This document shows, piece by piece, positions 8,412 through 15,621 of a DNA stretch of 64,000 bases. Location of the stretch: assembly GCF_023016085.1 (NCBI RefSeq), contig NZ_JALKBF010000001.1, positions 1,488,001 through 1,552,000 of the forward strand, read 5' to 3'. A program made the translations under genes and the position numbers. This DNA comes from Aliiroseovarius sp. F47248L. Its GTDB lineage: Bacteria > Pseudomonadota > Alphaproteobacteria > Rhodobacterales > Rhodobacteraceae. Each line of letters opens with the position of its first letter. Within the stretch, counting starts at the first letter, position 1. Under the pieces are notes generated by a model. That model worked only from the letters and a program-made list of their open reading frames with translations. It made no database searches and was not told where the DNA came from.

Positions 8412-9703
8412 TATACAAACATTTGCTGTAGTAGGCCCTTTTTGAAATCTTGGGCAGCGAACAGCTCATCCTCGACAAGACTGATCTTGGTGTCGATGGC
8501 AGATAGAAAATTTGCAATTTTTCTTTGTTCGTCAGGGTGCGGAAGCTCTAACGTCAAGGTAGCCAGGTTACCCTTAGAGACACCAAGAACCGAAATGCCT
8601 TGAGCGATGCGCATAGTCTGTCTTCGCATGGTCGCGCTCCTGAGTAGGTAGCCAGCGAATCCAAGAACCAATTTCCAACCCTTTGGTCGAGCAATGTAGG
8701 TATGAAGACCTGCAACCAGTGGGGGGTCACTTAATTCTACAATCTCGATGGCTTTGCCTATGTCTGTGTAGTCTTCGGATGCGTCAGCAATGACAACATC
8801 ACCTGGTTTGCAAAAATCCTCTTCTGCGAAATCAGCTCTAAGAGAACCCGAGATGTAGGGCACCTTTTCGAGCCCTTGCCTGAAGTTGGCATGGAATTTA
8901 GAATGGATATCGCCGTAGTGAATGTTCTGAACTTCGCCGTTCGCACCATAATTCAGCTTGTCCCGCGACAAACTGTTGGTGCGAACCCAGTCAAACGTTT
9001 CCCCAACCGTCGTTTCCGCCCAATCAGGAAAGTCGTTGCCCTGGCCGTCTTTAAAACGGAGTTTCTGGGTGAAGAGCTGTTGCATGCAGCCCTTTTTGTA
9101 GTCTTCCAGCAGCGCCTTTTTGCGCGTCAACTGCTCAATCTTGGTCTCAACTGTTTCAAGATACGAGGATATTTTGTCTTGCTCTCGATCCTTCGGAAAC
9201 GTGAGAGGGAAATTTTCAAGTATTCTTTGGCTCAAATTGTTGATGTTTGTTCCGCCACCGGCAACGTCCAAATAGCTTCGAAATCTCTCAGAGCGAAATA
9301 GATGTCCCGCAAATTCGCTCGAAACACGCGAGCCCTTGCGGCGGCCTCTGATCGTAAAACCTGAGAACGACATCTTTTCGGAAATTGGGCCTATTTGCAG
9401 GCAACGACCAATTAGTGCCTTGTTTCCGTTTGAACGGACGAACAACAAGTCACCTTCGCTCAGCAGATCATTTTCGCGAACGTTGCCTCGGATTGTGATC
9501 TCGGCAAGCTTCGACGCTTCGGAAAGCAAGGTGTTATCTTTAAAATCCCCAACACCAACGACCTTTATTTTCTCGCCAACAGATCCGCGCGTAAAGTTGA
9601 GCCCATTTCGATAGTCGAACTCCTCGTGTGACAGGGCCGTCTCCCATTCATCCGAAAACTCAGGTAAACGCAGTTTCGGTGTGTTTTCTACTGCCACACT
9701 CAT
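8411..9703 (-). CDS. hsdS: Type I restriction-modification specificity subunit
   Basis: A 430-residue HsdS, which chooses the bipartite DNA target for methylation and cutting. It has the usual two target-recognition domains, each followed by a conserved helical spacer. The first spacer ends in KKGCMQQLF near residue 206, the second in KKGLLQQMF at the very C-terminus. Within the spacers are the repeated phrases KISSYLETVETKIEQL and KIANFLSAIDTKISLV. Its ATG overlaps the hsdM stop (ATGA at 9700-9703). The recognition sequence cannot be read from the protein. No repeats suggesting domain shuffling were seen inside the gene. Confidence 0.93.
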   Translation of the reverse strand: MSVAVENTPKLRLPEFSDEWETALSHEEFDYRNGLNFTRGSVGEKIKVVGVGDFKDNTLLSEASKLAEITIRGNVRENDLLSEGDLLFVRSNGNKALIGRCLQIGPISEKMSFSGFTIRGRRKGSRVSSEFAGHLFRSERFRSYLDVAGGGTNINNLSQRILENFPLTFPKDREQDKISSYLETVETKIEQLTRKKALLEDYKKGCMQQLFTQKLRFKDGQGNDFPDWAETTVGETFDWVRTNSLSRDKLNYGANGEVQNIHYGDIHSKFHANFRQGLEKVPYISGSLRADFAEEDFCKPGDVVIADASEDYTDIGKAIEIVELSDPPLVAGLHTYIARPKGWKLVLGFAGYLLRSATMRRQTMRIAQGISVLGVSKGNLATLTLELPHPDEQRKIANFLSAIDTKISLVEDELFAAQDFKKGLLQQMFV

Positions 9704-11034
9704 AGCGCAAAGGGGGCTTTAATGCCGAGCTCATCGCAAAATCCCGCGATGGTCTTGTCGGTGGTTTTCATATCTTTCTCGAGCGTGTGAAGTGCAGTTG
9801 CAACCGCATCGAGATCAATCTCTTCCTCTTGCTCAAACGTATCCACGTATCGCGGGATATTGAGGTTGTAGCCGTTTTCGGCAATCTCCTTGAGCGGAGC
9901 CGGATAGGCGTATTTCTCGACCTTTTCACGGCGCTCATAGGTCTCGACTATTTTGCGAACGTACTCGTCAGTCAGAGCATTCTGGTTGCCGACCTTCTCG
10001 AATTCTGCGCTGGCGTCGATGAACATGATGTTGTCATCGTGAACGCGGCACTTTTTAAGAACAAGGATGCAGGCCGGAATCGAGGTTCCATAGAACAGGT
10101 TTGGCGGAAGGCCTATGACTGCATCCAGGTAGTTCATTTCTTTGATGATGTATTCGCGGATCGTTCCCTCAGCAGCGCCTCGGAAAAGCACACCGTGCGG
10201 CAGCACAATAGCAGCAGTGCCGTTGTCGGCGAGCTGGTAGATCATGTGCTGAACGAAGGCGAAATCAGCCTTCGAACTCGGAGCAAGTTTGCCATACTGG
10301 CTGAAACGTTCGTCCGTTTCGTTGAGCGGATTATTCGCCCCTTTCCACTTCGCGGAGAACGGCGGATTGGCGACCACTGCCTCGAACCGTTGATCGAGGT
10401 GTTGCGGCTCTTCGAGGGTATCTTCCTGCTTGATGTCGAACCGGCTGAAATGCACATCGTGCAGGATCATGTTCATCCGCGCGAGGTTGTAGGTCGTTCG
10501 GTTTAGCTCCTGACCATAGAACGAACCGACATCGGCCTCTTTGGCGATGCGCAGGAGCAAAGAACCTGATCCACATGCCGGGTCATAGGCTGACTTGATC
10601 CGTTTCTTGTCCAGGGTAACAATCTTGGCGAGGATCTTTGAAACCTGCTGCGGAGTATAGAATTCACCGGCTTTCTTGCCCGCACCGGACGCGAACTTCG
10701 AAATCAAGTACTCGTAGGCGTCGCCCAAGACATCCGCGTCAACTTTGCCGAGTTCGAAATCGATCTTGTCGAGGTGCTTCAGAACACGCGCAATTAGCGA
10801 GTTCCGCGCATCCACGCTGCGACCGAGCTTGGTGCTGTTGAGGTCCAGGTCCTCGAACAGTTTATTGAAGTCATCCTCACTGTCAGTCCCCATCGTGCTT
10901 TGCTCGATGGAATTGAGGATCGCCTGAAGGTCTTCCAGGATGAAGTTGCTTTTGCCTTTGGTGTCGGCATTACCCTTGTCGCTAATTGCCGTGAAAAGTT
11001 CGTCCGGTTGTAGGAAATACCCCAGCTTGTCCAA
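9700..11034 (-). CDS. hsdM: Type I DNA N6-adenine methyltransferase, main part (split hsdM)
   Basis: A 444-residue open frame carrying the catalytic part of HsdM. The S-adenosylmethionine motif is DPACGSGS at about 151-158 and the catalytic motif is NPPF at about 223-226. The block AGEFYTPQQVSKIL, typical of the family, precedes motif I. The frame begins directly after an in-frame TAA (11038-11040). Its first possible initiator is a TTG at 11032-11034 with no good ribosome-binding site, and it lacks the N-terminal helical domain, which lies in the same frame upstream at 11041-11268. Joined, the two parts would be about 521 residues, the normal HsdM length. Whether this part is translated on its own is unknown. 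Confidence 0.8.
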   Translation of the reverse strand: MDKLGYFLQPDELFTAISDKGNADTKGKSNFILEDLQAILNSIEQSTMGTDSEDDFNKLFEDLDLNSTKLGRSVDARNSLIARVLKHLDKIDFELGKVDADVLGDAYEYLISKFASGAGKKAGEFYTPQQVSKILAKIVTLDKKRIKSAYDPACGSGSLLLRIAKEADVGSFYGQELNRTTYNLARMNMILHDVHFSRFDIKQEDTLEEPQHLDQRFEAVVANPPFSAKWKGANNPLNETDERFSQYGKLAPSSKADFAFVQHMIYQLADNGTAAIVLPHGVLFRGAAEGTIREYIIKEMNYLDAVIGLPPNLFYGTSIPACILVLKKCRVHDDNIMFIDASAEFEKVGNQNALTDEYVRKIVETYERREKVEKYAYPAPLKEIAENGYNLNIPRYVDTFEQEEEIDLDAVATALHTLEKDMKTTDKTIAGFCDELGIKAPFAL

Positions 11035-11037
11035 AGA

Positions 11038-11268
11038 TTATTCTTTGATCGCCTCAATGTCGTCCTGGTCGGTTACTTTTGCGTAGTCCTTCACGTCCTC
11101 GGTTTCGAGAAGCTTGTTCCCGAAGAGGTGCTGTTTTTCGGATAGGTACTTGTAAAAAATGAACCCGAGAATGTAATCGCGAAACTCATCGGCATCCATC
11201 TTCCCACGGAGTTCGTTGGCGATGTTCCAGAGTTGCTGCTCGAGCCGCTGTTTTTGTGCTTCAGTCAT
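11038..11268 (-). pseudogene. hsdM: HsdM N-terminal fragment ending at an in-frame TAA
   Basis: Seventy-six codons encode the standard HsdM N-terminal helical domain (WNIANELRGKMDADEF, then FIFYKYLSEK). The frame reads ATC AAA GAA TAA TCT TTG GAC AAG and continues without a shift into the rest of HsdM (LGYFLQPDELF). HsdM relatives usually have Glu at this place (pattern IKEE or IREE followed by S/A-L-x-x-LGYF), so one G-to-T change of GAA to TAA would explain it. This is a nonsense interruption, not a frameshift. The likely outcome is loss of methylation and of restriction, unless there is readthrough, reinitiation at TTG or a sequencing error. No strong ribosome-binding site is seen before the ATG at 11266-11268. 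Confidence 0.8.
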
Positions 11269-11357
11269 GATTTCATTGTATATTTTTGTTCAGTTAATAG
11301 CAAAGTGACCTAGTGGGAAGAGATTAGCAACTAGCAATTGAATCCATTTACCAAAAA

Positions 11358-11388
11358 GGGTGACCGGACTGTGCACGCCCGGTCACCC
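11358..11388 (-). terminator. Rho-independent terminator of the alpA-like gene
   Basis: GGGTGACCGG (11358-11367) and CCGGTCACCC (11379-11388) form a perfect 10-bp stem with an 11-base loop. On the minus strand the stem is followed at once by TTTTTGG. It lies 11 bases past the alpA stop, so it should end alpA transcription before the hsd operon, which then needs its own promoter in 11,269-11,357. Confidence 0.85.
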
Positions 11389-11398
11389 AGCTCCTGTA

Positions 11399-11596
11399 TC
11401 AGGAGTGTCGTTTGGGTTCTTCGCGACTATCCAGCCGTTGCTGAAGCCAGTCCAGCACCTCACACTCGACCCATCCCACTCTGTTCGGGCCCAGCTGTAC
11501 CCGCTTAGGGAATTGGCCTGCCTTTTCCAGCCGCGCGATGTGTTGCGGCGAGTATAGGACCAGCTCCTTGAGCTGGCGCTTTGAAAGTATCCTCAT
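11399..11596 (-). CDS. AlpA-family DNA-binding regulator/excisionase-like protein
   Basis: A 65-residue winged helix-turn-helix protein of the AlpA/MerR-like type found beside integrases, where it acts as transcription activator or recombination directionality factor. The pattern MRILSKRQLKEL, then SPQHIARLEKAGQFPKRV, then GPNRVGWVECEVLDWLQQRL fits the family along its whole length. The ATG at 11594-11596 is chosen because GGAGA lies 7 bases upstream; an upstream ATG at 11623 has no such site. A 12-bp palindrome (11620-11631) lies just upstream and may be an autoregulatory operator. It ends in a strong terminator. A truncated second copy of its 5' region lies next to the integrase at 15,521-15,610. 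Confidence 0.85.
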   Translation of the reverse strand: MRILSKRQLKELVLYSPQHIARLEKAGQFPKRVQLGPNRVGWVECEVLDWLQQRLDSREEPKRHS

Positions 11597-11656
11597 CACG
11601 ATGTCTCCATGATTGAAGAGCATCGCGATGCCCTAGGTTTGACAAACGCCTAGGCA
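11567..11656. repeat. 90-bp alpA 5' region, left copy of cassette-flanking direct repeat
   Basis: This 90-bp segment aligns without gaps to 15,521-15,610 (constant offset 3,954) with 70 identical bases by hand count. It covers the first ten codons of alpA, its ribosome-binding site and upstream region. Both copies are in the same orientation and flank the unknown two-gene cassette. Confidence 0.8.
11620..11654. promoter_or_regulatory. Probable operator region upstream of alpA
   Basis: GCATCGCGATGC (11620-11631) is a perfect 12-bp palindrome 24 bases upstream of the alpA start. It is followed by two CCTAGG hexamers (11632-11637 and 11649-11654) that bracket TTTGACAAACG, an imperfect inverted repeat. 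In the diverged right-hand copy the outer arms of the palindrome persist (AGCAT-4-ATGCT at 15,573-15,586) and one CCTAGG survives. This suggests a real protein-binding site, perhaps for AlpA itself or an element repressor. Confidence 0.5.
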
Positions 11657-11790
11657 CACGAAGAATATCGCGAATAGCCCTTGGATCAAGGGGGTCGGAA
11701 ACCTAGTAATTCACTTGATGCATCGGAACATCTTGTCAACATTTGCTACAAAAGAGGGCGATCAAAAACTGAAGGAAAGCCCAATCACTG

Positions 11791-11815
11791 ACATATCAGG
11801 GAAAAGATGATATGT
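11791..11815. promoter_or_regulatory. 8-bp inverted repeat upstream of unknown cassette
   Basis: ACATATCA (11791-11798) and TGATATGT (11808-11815) form a perfect inverted repeat with a 9-base spacer, 48 bases before the ATG of the 833-residue gene. It is AT-rich and could be an operator overlapping the promoter. A strong ribosome-binding site, AGGAGGTGG, follows at about 11851-11859, just before the start at 11864. Confidence 0.4.
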
Positions 11816-11863
11816 TAAAAAGCTAATTGGATCGTCACGCTACCCGTTTCAGGAGGTGGAGCG

Positions 11864-14365
11864 ATGTTCGAAAAGACAGCAACTCTTATTTTTTCAGTTG
11901 TTGCAGGATCGTGTTTTCAAACCCCGGCGTTTGCGGACATTGCTGTTGAGTTCTTGTATCATAACTCTACTACGACCCGAAGTGCGACTAAGCCAAAAAT
12001 CGGTCAGCTGCTCTACAGTACGCCTTTCCCCACAATGGACCACCCTGCATCCTATCTCATTCCAGGAAATTTGGCCGAGCACTTATTTTTACTCCCAACA
12101 GCAATGGAGCGATCGCCTCTACAGTCACCTGATTTTTTGGAGGTTTTTCATCAGCCCTACTTTCAGGTTGTTCCCAGATCAGCAATAGATGAAACACCTC
12201 TAGACACATTTGATTGGAACCTTTCTACGGAAGATACCCAAAATAGTTGGTTAGAAAATGAACCGACGATTTCAGAATCTCAGAGAACCAGTAAATATCA
12301 CCTTCTCGATGAAATTCTAGGCTGGGAAAAAATTCGAAATGCCTTCGATGCACCTCGGTTTACTCGAGCAAGAAGCAGTCGGGAGATTTTTTGCTCAGCC
12401 AATTTGAGGAAAAGGTATCCAAGATTGTCACTCATTAGCAACGTGGCTGACGATTTCTTCACTACTTCTAACTGGGCGGACGATGGTTTCAATTCATGGG
12501 CTGCTGCTTTAGTCGATCATGAAGCGTCAATCTGGATAGCCCTAGATTCTGAAGACCTACCTTTCAGTAGCTTGGCCTCCTTACAACGAAAGCAGTTTGA
12601 AGCATCTGACCCGTTTGAAGAATTTCTCATTCGCAACTGCCTCATCTCACATCTGAAGGAGATTTGGAAAGGAACTCCAACAGTCACTGATTCAAAACTC
12701 TTCTCGACGCCCGCGATTGTTCCTTGGGTGATGATGTTTGAATGGTATGACCACTCTGCTGGCAAGTTCCTGATAAGGAGCGGAACAAAGCCAGAAGAAC
12801 TAGAGATGACGATTGAAAATGTCGATACGATATTGTCCTATCTTGAAATCCTTGAAGACTCAGAAATCCGAGACGCACTAGACCGTTCGTTCTTGAAATT
12901 CCTTTCAGCTGTGTATGACACTCCCGAAGACGTTTCTGTCAGAACCTTAGCGAATGAATTAAGCTCGCTGAGAACCAAATTGATGGCGCGAAAGCTATCG
13001 CTCAATATGATTTCAGAATTGCTGTATAGCATCAGCAGACTGGATAATGACAGGTCTCCATCTGTCGCCAACTATGGTACCAACACAAGTGATAAAAACG
13101 GAATCATTGAACAGTACGTATTAGAGCAAATTAGCGCATTTAAAATCCGTTACGGTGGCGTTGGGAAAGTGGCAAACGAAATTAAATCGGCTTTCCCCAC
13201 GGCAGATCAAAAGTTCCTAGACAGTATTGCGCTTTCAATGCAGTTCGAATTGGACTCTCGGGTTGAGTTGTTCAGTCAATTTGCCAAATGCCTTTATTGG
13301 GAACTTTTTCCCGTCAAACCATTCGACATCGAGCTCTACCATTCAGCTCTACAGAGAGTTAACTTTTTTGAAAACCCAAGTCCAAACCCAAGACGCCGAT
13401 GGTCGGATTTGGTTCAACCCATCTCAAGTAATCGCTTTGTTGTTGATTTCGATAGACCTCTCTTAAGTTACTCTACTCGAAGGTTTCCGGGGTATCGAAG
13501 GAACAGGGATAGTGGTCTATGTGGCGTTATAGCCAACCGGAAACTTCCAACTCGAAATTTCCCCGAAATATTCGACTTAGCGAATCTTATGCATGATCAG
13601 AAATGGCTGGATACTAAGCAACGAGACTTTGTCAGAAATACCTTTCTCCAACTGGATTTAGTGTCACTCACCCCGCCACCAAACGCGAACCTATTGCCGC
13701 GGCTGACCATTGATCGTGAGTGGGAAATCCAATCCCAGAGACAGATTGCACAGGTTCTAGACCGTTCGTCCAGAGAAGTGAGTAGCAGACTGCGAAGCGT
13801 TATTGCGGAATATGACAAGGAATTGGGCTTGGAAACAAACAACGTTCCTGTTGAAGCCTACACTCTTTGGAATGCAGGCAACTCCGGCGCCAACGTGAAA
13901 AACTTCTTTGCGAATGAAACCCTACATGGAGCTTTCGCTGCGGACTTTTTTGTCACTCTTCAAGGTGCGAAAAACAGCGGAATGCCCAGATCAAACCATT
14001 TCCAAGCGATCGTTTGGTTCGAAACTGCGAGTTCAGGAAAGCGCTGTCTCTACTTCGACCAAGACAAAAAGAGAATTGCACTCGGGGTGCAGGGTACCTC
14101 AGAAAACTGCATCACTTTTCAAGTCAGTCGAGATGTGAATCGTGTTGGGTTATTGAGGGTTAATGCCACACTTGCTTTGAACTCAGCTTTGTTTCTCATT
14201 TTGGATGATGCGATTGTAGACCCCGTAGAAACCTGGTTGTTCGCTGAGCGAAATCTGGTTCCTAGGCGCGTTTACCGACGCGTACTTGATCCTGTCCAGC
14301 CGGTCATGAGAGGTTTCTACACAGCTCTAAAAGATGAAACTTTCGTTCTGGAGGTCCTCCGTTGA
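11864..14365 (+). CDS. Unknown 833-residue protein, signal-peptide-like N-terminus (cassette gene 1)
   Basis: A large protein I do not recognise. The start is supported by AGGAGGTGG 5 bases upstream. The first 24 residues look like a Sec signal peptide: FEK, a hydrophobic core (TATLIFSVVAG), then a cleavage-like TPAFA-D; an AGSC sequence inside could instead be a weak lipobox. If real, the product is periplasmic or surface-exposed. About residues 130-480 are mainly helical, with many Trp, Phe and acidic residues. About 690-800 read as alternating strands (FQAIVWFET, KRCLYFDQD, RIALGVQG, CITFQVS) like a beta-sandwich. No P-loop, nuclease, protease or methyltransferase motif was found. Base composition is clearly more AT-rich than in the neighbours, suggesting separate transfer. 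The next gene overlaps by 32 bases. Confidence 0.75.
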   Translation: MFEKTATLIFSVVAGSCFQTPAFADIAVEFLYHNSTTTRSATKPKIGQLLYSTPFPTMDHPASYLIPGNLAEHLFLLPTAMERSPLQSPDFLEVFHQPYFQVVPRSAIDETPLDTFDWNLSTEDTQNSWLENEPTISESQRTSKYHLLDEILGWEKIRNAFDAPRFTRARSSREIFCSANLRKRYPRLSLISNVADDFFTTSNWADDGFNSWAAALVDHEASIWIALDSEDLPFSSLASLQRKQFEASDPFEEFLIRNCLISHLKEIWKGTPTVTDSKLFSTPAIVPWVMMFEWYDHSAGKFLIRSGTKPEELEMTIENVDTILSYLEILEDSEIRDALDRSFLKFLSAVYDTPEDVSVRTLANELSSLRTKLMARKLSLNMISELLYSISRLDNDRSPSVANYGTNTSDKNGIIEQYVLEQISAFKIRYGGVGKVANEIKSAFPTADQKFLDSIALSMQFELDSRVELFSQFAKCLYWELFPVKPFDIELYHSALQRVNFFENPSPNPRRRWSDLVQPISSNRFVVDFDRPLLSYSTRRFPGYRRNRDSGLCGVIANRKLPTRNFPEIFDLANLMHDQKWLDTKQRDFVRNTFLQLDLVSLTPPPNANLLPRLTIDREWEIQSQRQIAQVLDRSSREVSSRLRSVIAEYDKELGLETNNVPVEAYTLWNAGNSGANVKNFFANETLHGAFAADFFVTLQGAKNSGMPRSNHFQAIVWFETASSGKRCLYFDQDKKRIALGVQGTSENCITFQVSRDVNRVGLLRVNATLALNSALFLILDDAIVDPVETWLFAERNLVPRRVYRRVLDPVQPVMRGFYTALKDETFVLEVLR

Positions 14366-15413
14366 AGTCGATACATTGCCGAAAGCGCGCGAGATGATCG
14401 ATACTGCCTTCGCAACACTCTTAATCAGCGAACTGTTTGCGGTCGATGGTATGAGAATTCCGTTTAGCAATATTCCGGTTCAACTGGTTTTGTCGGAAGA
14501 AGCAGCTGATGCCCTGGAAGTTGACATTGATTTCGACTCGAAAGGAAACCTGGACCCAAAAGGTTACATCTGCCTGGCCGTACTGAATTGTGGACCTCAC
14601 CCCGGAGAGGAAGCCGAAATTAGCACGTCACGAGCTACAGCCGAATTGCCTCCATCGATCACAAGTGACACCACTTCTTTAGCCGCGACTGGTGTCTACG
14701 AGTTTGTTCGCAGTGTTACGAAGTCTACACTTGAGTTTTTTGGCTACCAAAACCTGGATCAGAATGTCGCAGTTTTGAACCGTCAGGAAGTGTCTTGGCT
14801 AGGGGTACCATATTCGATGCCAGCGGAGCTATTACAGAGTGATGCCTTAGGTCTGTTCCCTTGGAACACAGGAAGCACCGATTGGACCTGGTCGAATCGT
14901 ATCCAAGGAATACGTTCGGTGAACGAATTTGGATCCGACTTCGATAACTCTTTCAAACAAGATACGATTGGGTTTCTTGGAAAGTACTGGAACTTTTCCA
15001 CCAAACCCGATGAGAGTGACTTCGTATCGTTGCCTGAGTTTGGGCTTGGAGCAGATTTCGAGAATGCGCCAATGGTCAGGGCGAAAGTAGAAGAGTTCAT
15101 CCAGAAATCTTACTCTATTTCAGAGGCCTTTGGGTCCAGTGAGTTTGTCTATATCTATGAAACCAAAGACAACAGAGCAATTACCAATGTAACCTTCGAC
15201 AGTGGGTTATTTTCTTTGGGCAAGTCATCTCTATTTCGTGAGGCAATATGCTATGAAAATAGCTGCAGTTTTCGATTTAGTATCCGAGACCGGTTCGAGG
15301 AACCAGTCCGCATTGAGGGGTTGGAATTCGGACAGCCGTACGGCATTTTCCACGAGTTTGCCGCCCCGGTCCCTTACACACGTGACAACATAGCAATAGA
15401 GGGGTTTTTTTAG
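14334..15413 (+). CDS. Unknown 359-residue acidic protein (cassette gene 2)
   Basis: An unrecognised acidic protein with no signal peptide or membrane segment. The ATG at 14334 lies inside the end of gene 1; ATG at 14394 (MIDTAFATLL) is an alternative start. A GGAGG at 14350-14354 is too far from either start to decide. Overlap with gene 1 indicates coupled translation. The N-terminal part has strands around a short acidic loop (VQLVLSEEAADALEVDIDFDSKG, residues about 49-71) and a Cys-containing strand (ICLAVLNCGPHPGE). The middle is rich in Trp, Asp and Ser (NTGSTDWTWSNRIQG). The C-terminal part is beta-rich with CYENSCSFRFSIRD, whose Cys pair could bond. Low GC as in gene 1. The pair looks like a two-component unit of unknown function. 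Confidence 0.7.
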   Translation: MKLSFWRSSVEVDTLPKAREMIDTAFATLLISELFAVDGMRIPFSNIPVQLVLSEEAADALEVDIDFDSKGNLDPKGYICLAVLNCGPHPGEEAEISTSRATAELPPSITSDTTSLAATGVYEFVRSVTKSTLEFFGYQNLDQNVAVLNRQEVSWLGVPYSMPAELLQSDALGLFPWNTGSTDWTWSNRIQGIRSVNEFGSDFDNSFKQDTIGFLGKYWNFSTKPDESDFVSLPEFGLGADFENAPMVRAKVEEFIQKSYSISEAFGSSEFVYIYETKDNRAITNVTFDSGLFSLGKSSLFREAICYENSCSFRFSIRDRFEEPVRIEGLEFGQPYGIFHEFAAPVPYTRDNIAIEGFF

Positions 15414-15550
15414 TCGTTAGGAACAAGTTGACCATTTTGGAAATCTGAAGCTTTTTGTTCAGATCGAAATGATGCCCCCAAAACCCGGCATCTCGAGGCA
15501 AAAAAAGTAGAGGATAAACCGCTGAGTTGGCGGTTTGTAGGTATCCTCAT
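15410..15550 (-). pseudogene. Truncated alpA copy next to the integrase
   Basis: The minus strand from ATG 15548-15550 reads MRIPTNRQL, matching MRILSKRQL of the intact alpA (six of nine identical), with similar DNA upstream. After about ten codons the likeness ends at a hairpin, and the frame runs on as unrelated sequence to a stop at 15410-15412. It is best read as the remains of an alpA gene that stood downstream of the integrase before the cassette was inserted or alpA was duplicated. Confidence 0.6.
15501..15536 (-). terminator. Terminator-like hairpin downstream of integrase
   Basis: AAACCGC (15516-15522) and GCGGTTT (15530-15536) form a perfect 7-bp stem with a 7-base loop. On the minus strand a run of T (complement of 15500-15506) follows about 9 bases after the stem. 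It should end the integrase transcript before it runs into the opposing cassette. The hairpin sits exactly where the right-hand alpA copy loses similarity. Confidence 0.55.
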
Positions 15551-15610
15551 AGCGATGCCTCCAAGAGTGAAGAGCATTGCTATGCTCAAGAGTAGACCAA
15601 AGCCTAGGCA
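15521..15610. repeat. 90-bp alpA 5' region, right copy of cassette-flanking direct repeat
   Basis: The diverged partner of 11,567-11,656 (70 of 90 bases identical, no gaps). The best block is GTATCCTCAT at 15541-15550, and the block AGCCTAGGCA at 15601-15610 is also well kept. It ends 12 bases before the integrase stop codon. The two copies differ too much for a recent duplication. Confidence 0.8.
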
Positions 15611-15621
15611 GCCCGAGTATA

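Noticed and set aside
11038..11040. Recoding (special amino acid) at the hsdM stop
   Set aside because: The codon is TAA, not the TGA or TAG used for selenocysteine or pyrrolysine, and no recoding structure is seen; a nonsense change is simpler.
15277..15501. 74-codon minus-strand frame at the end of the cassette
   Set aside because: It overlaps the end of cassette gene 2 and has no ribosome-binding site or family likeness; it is not the continuation of the alpA remnant.
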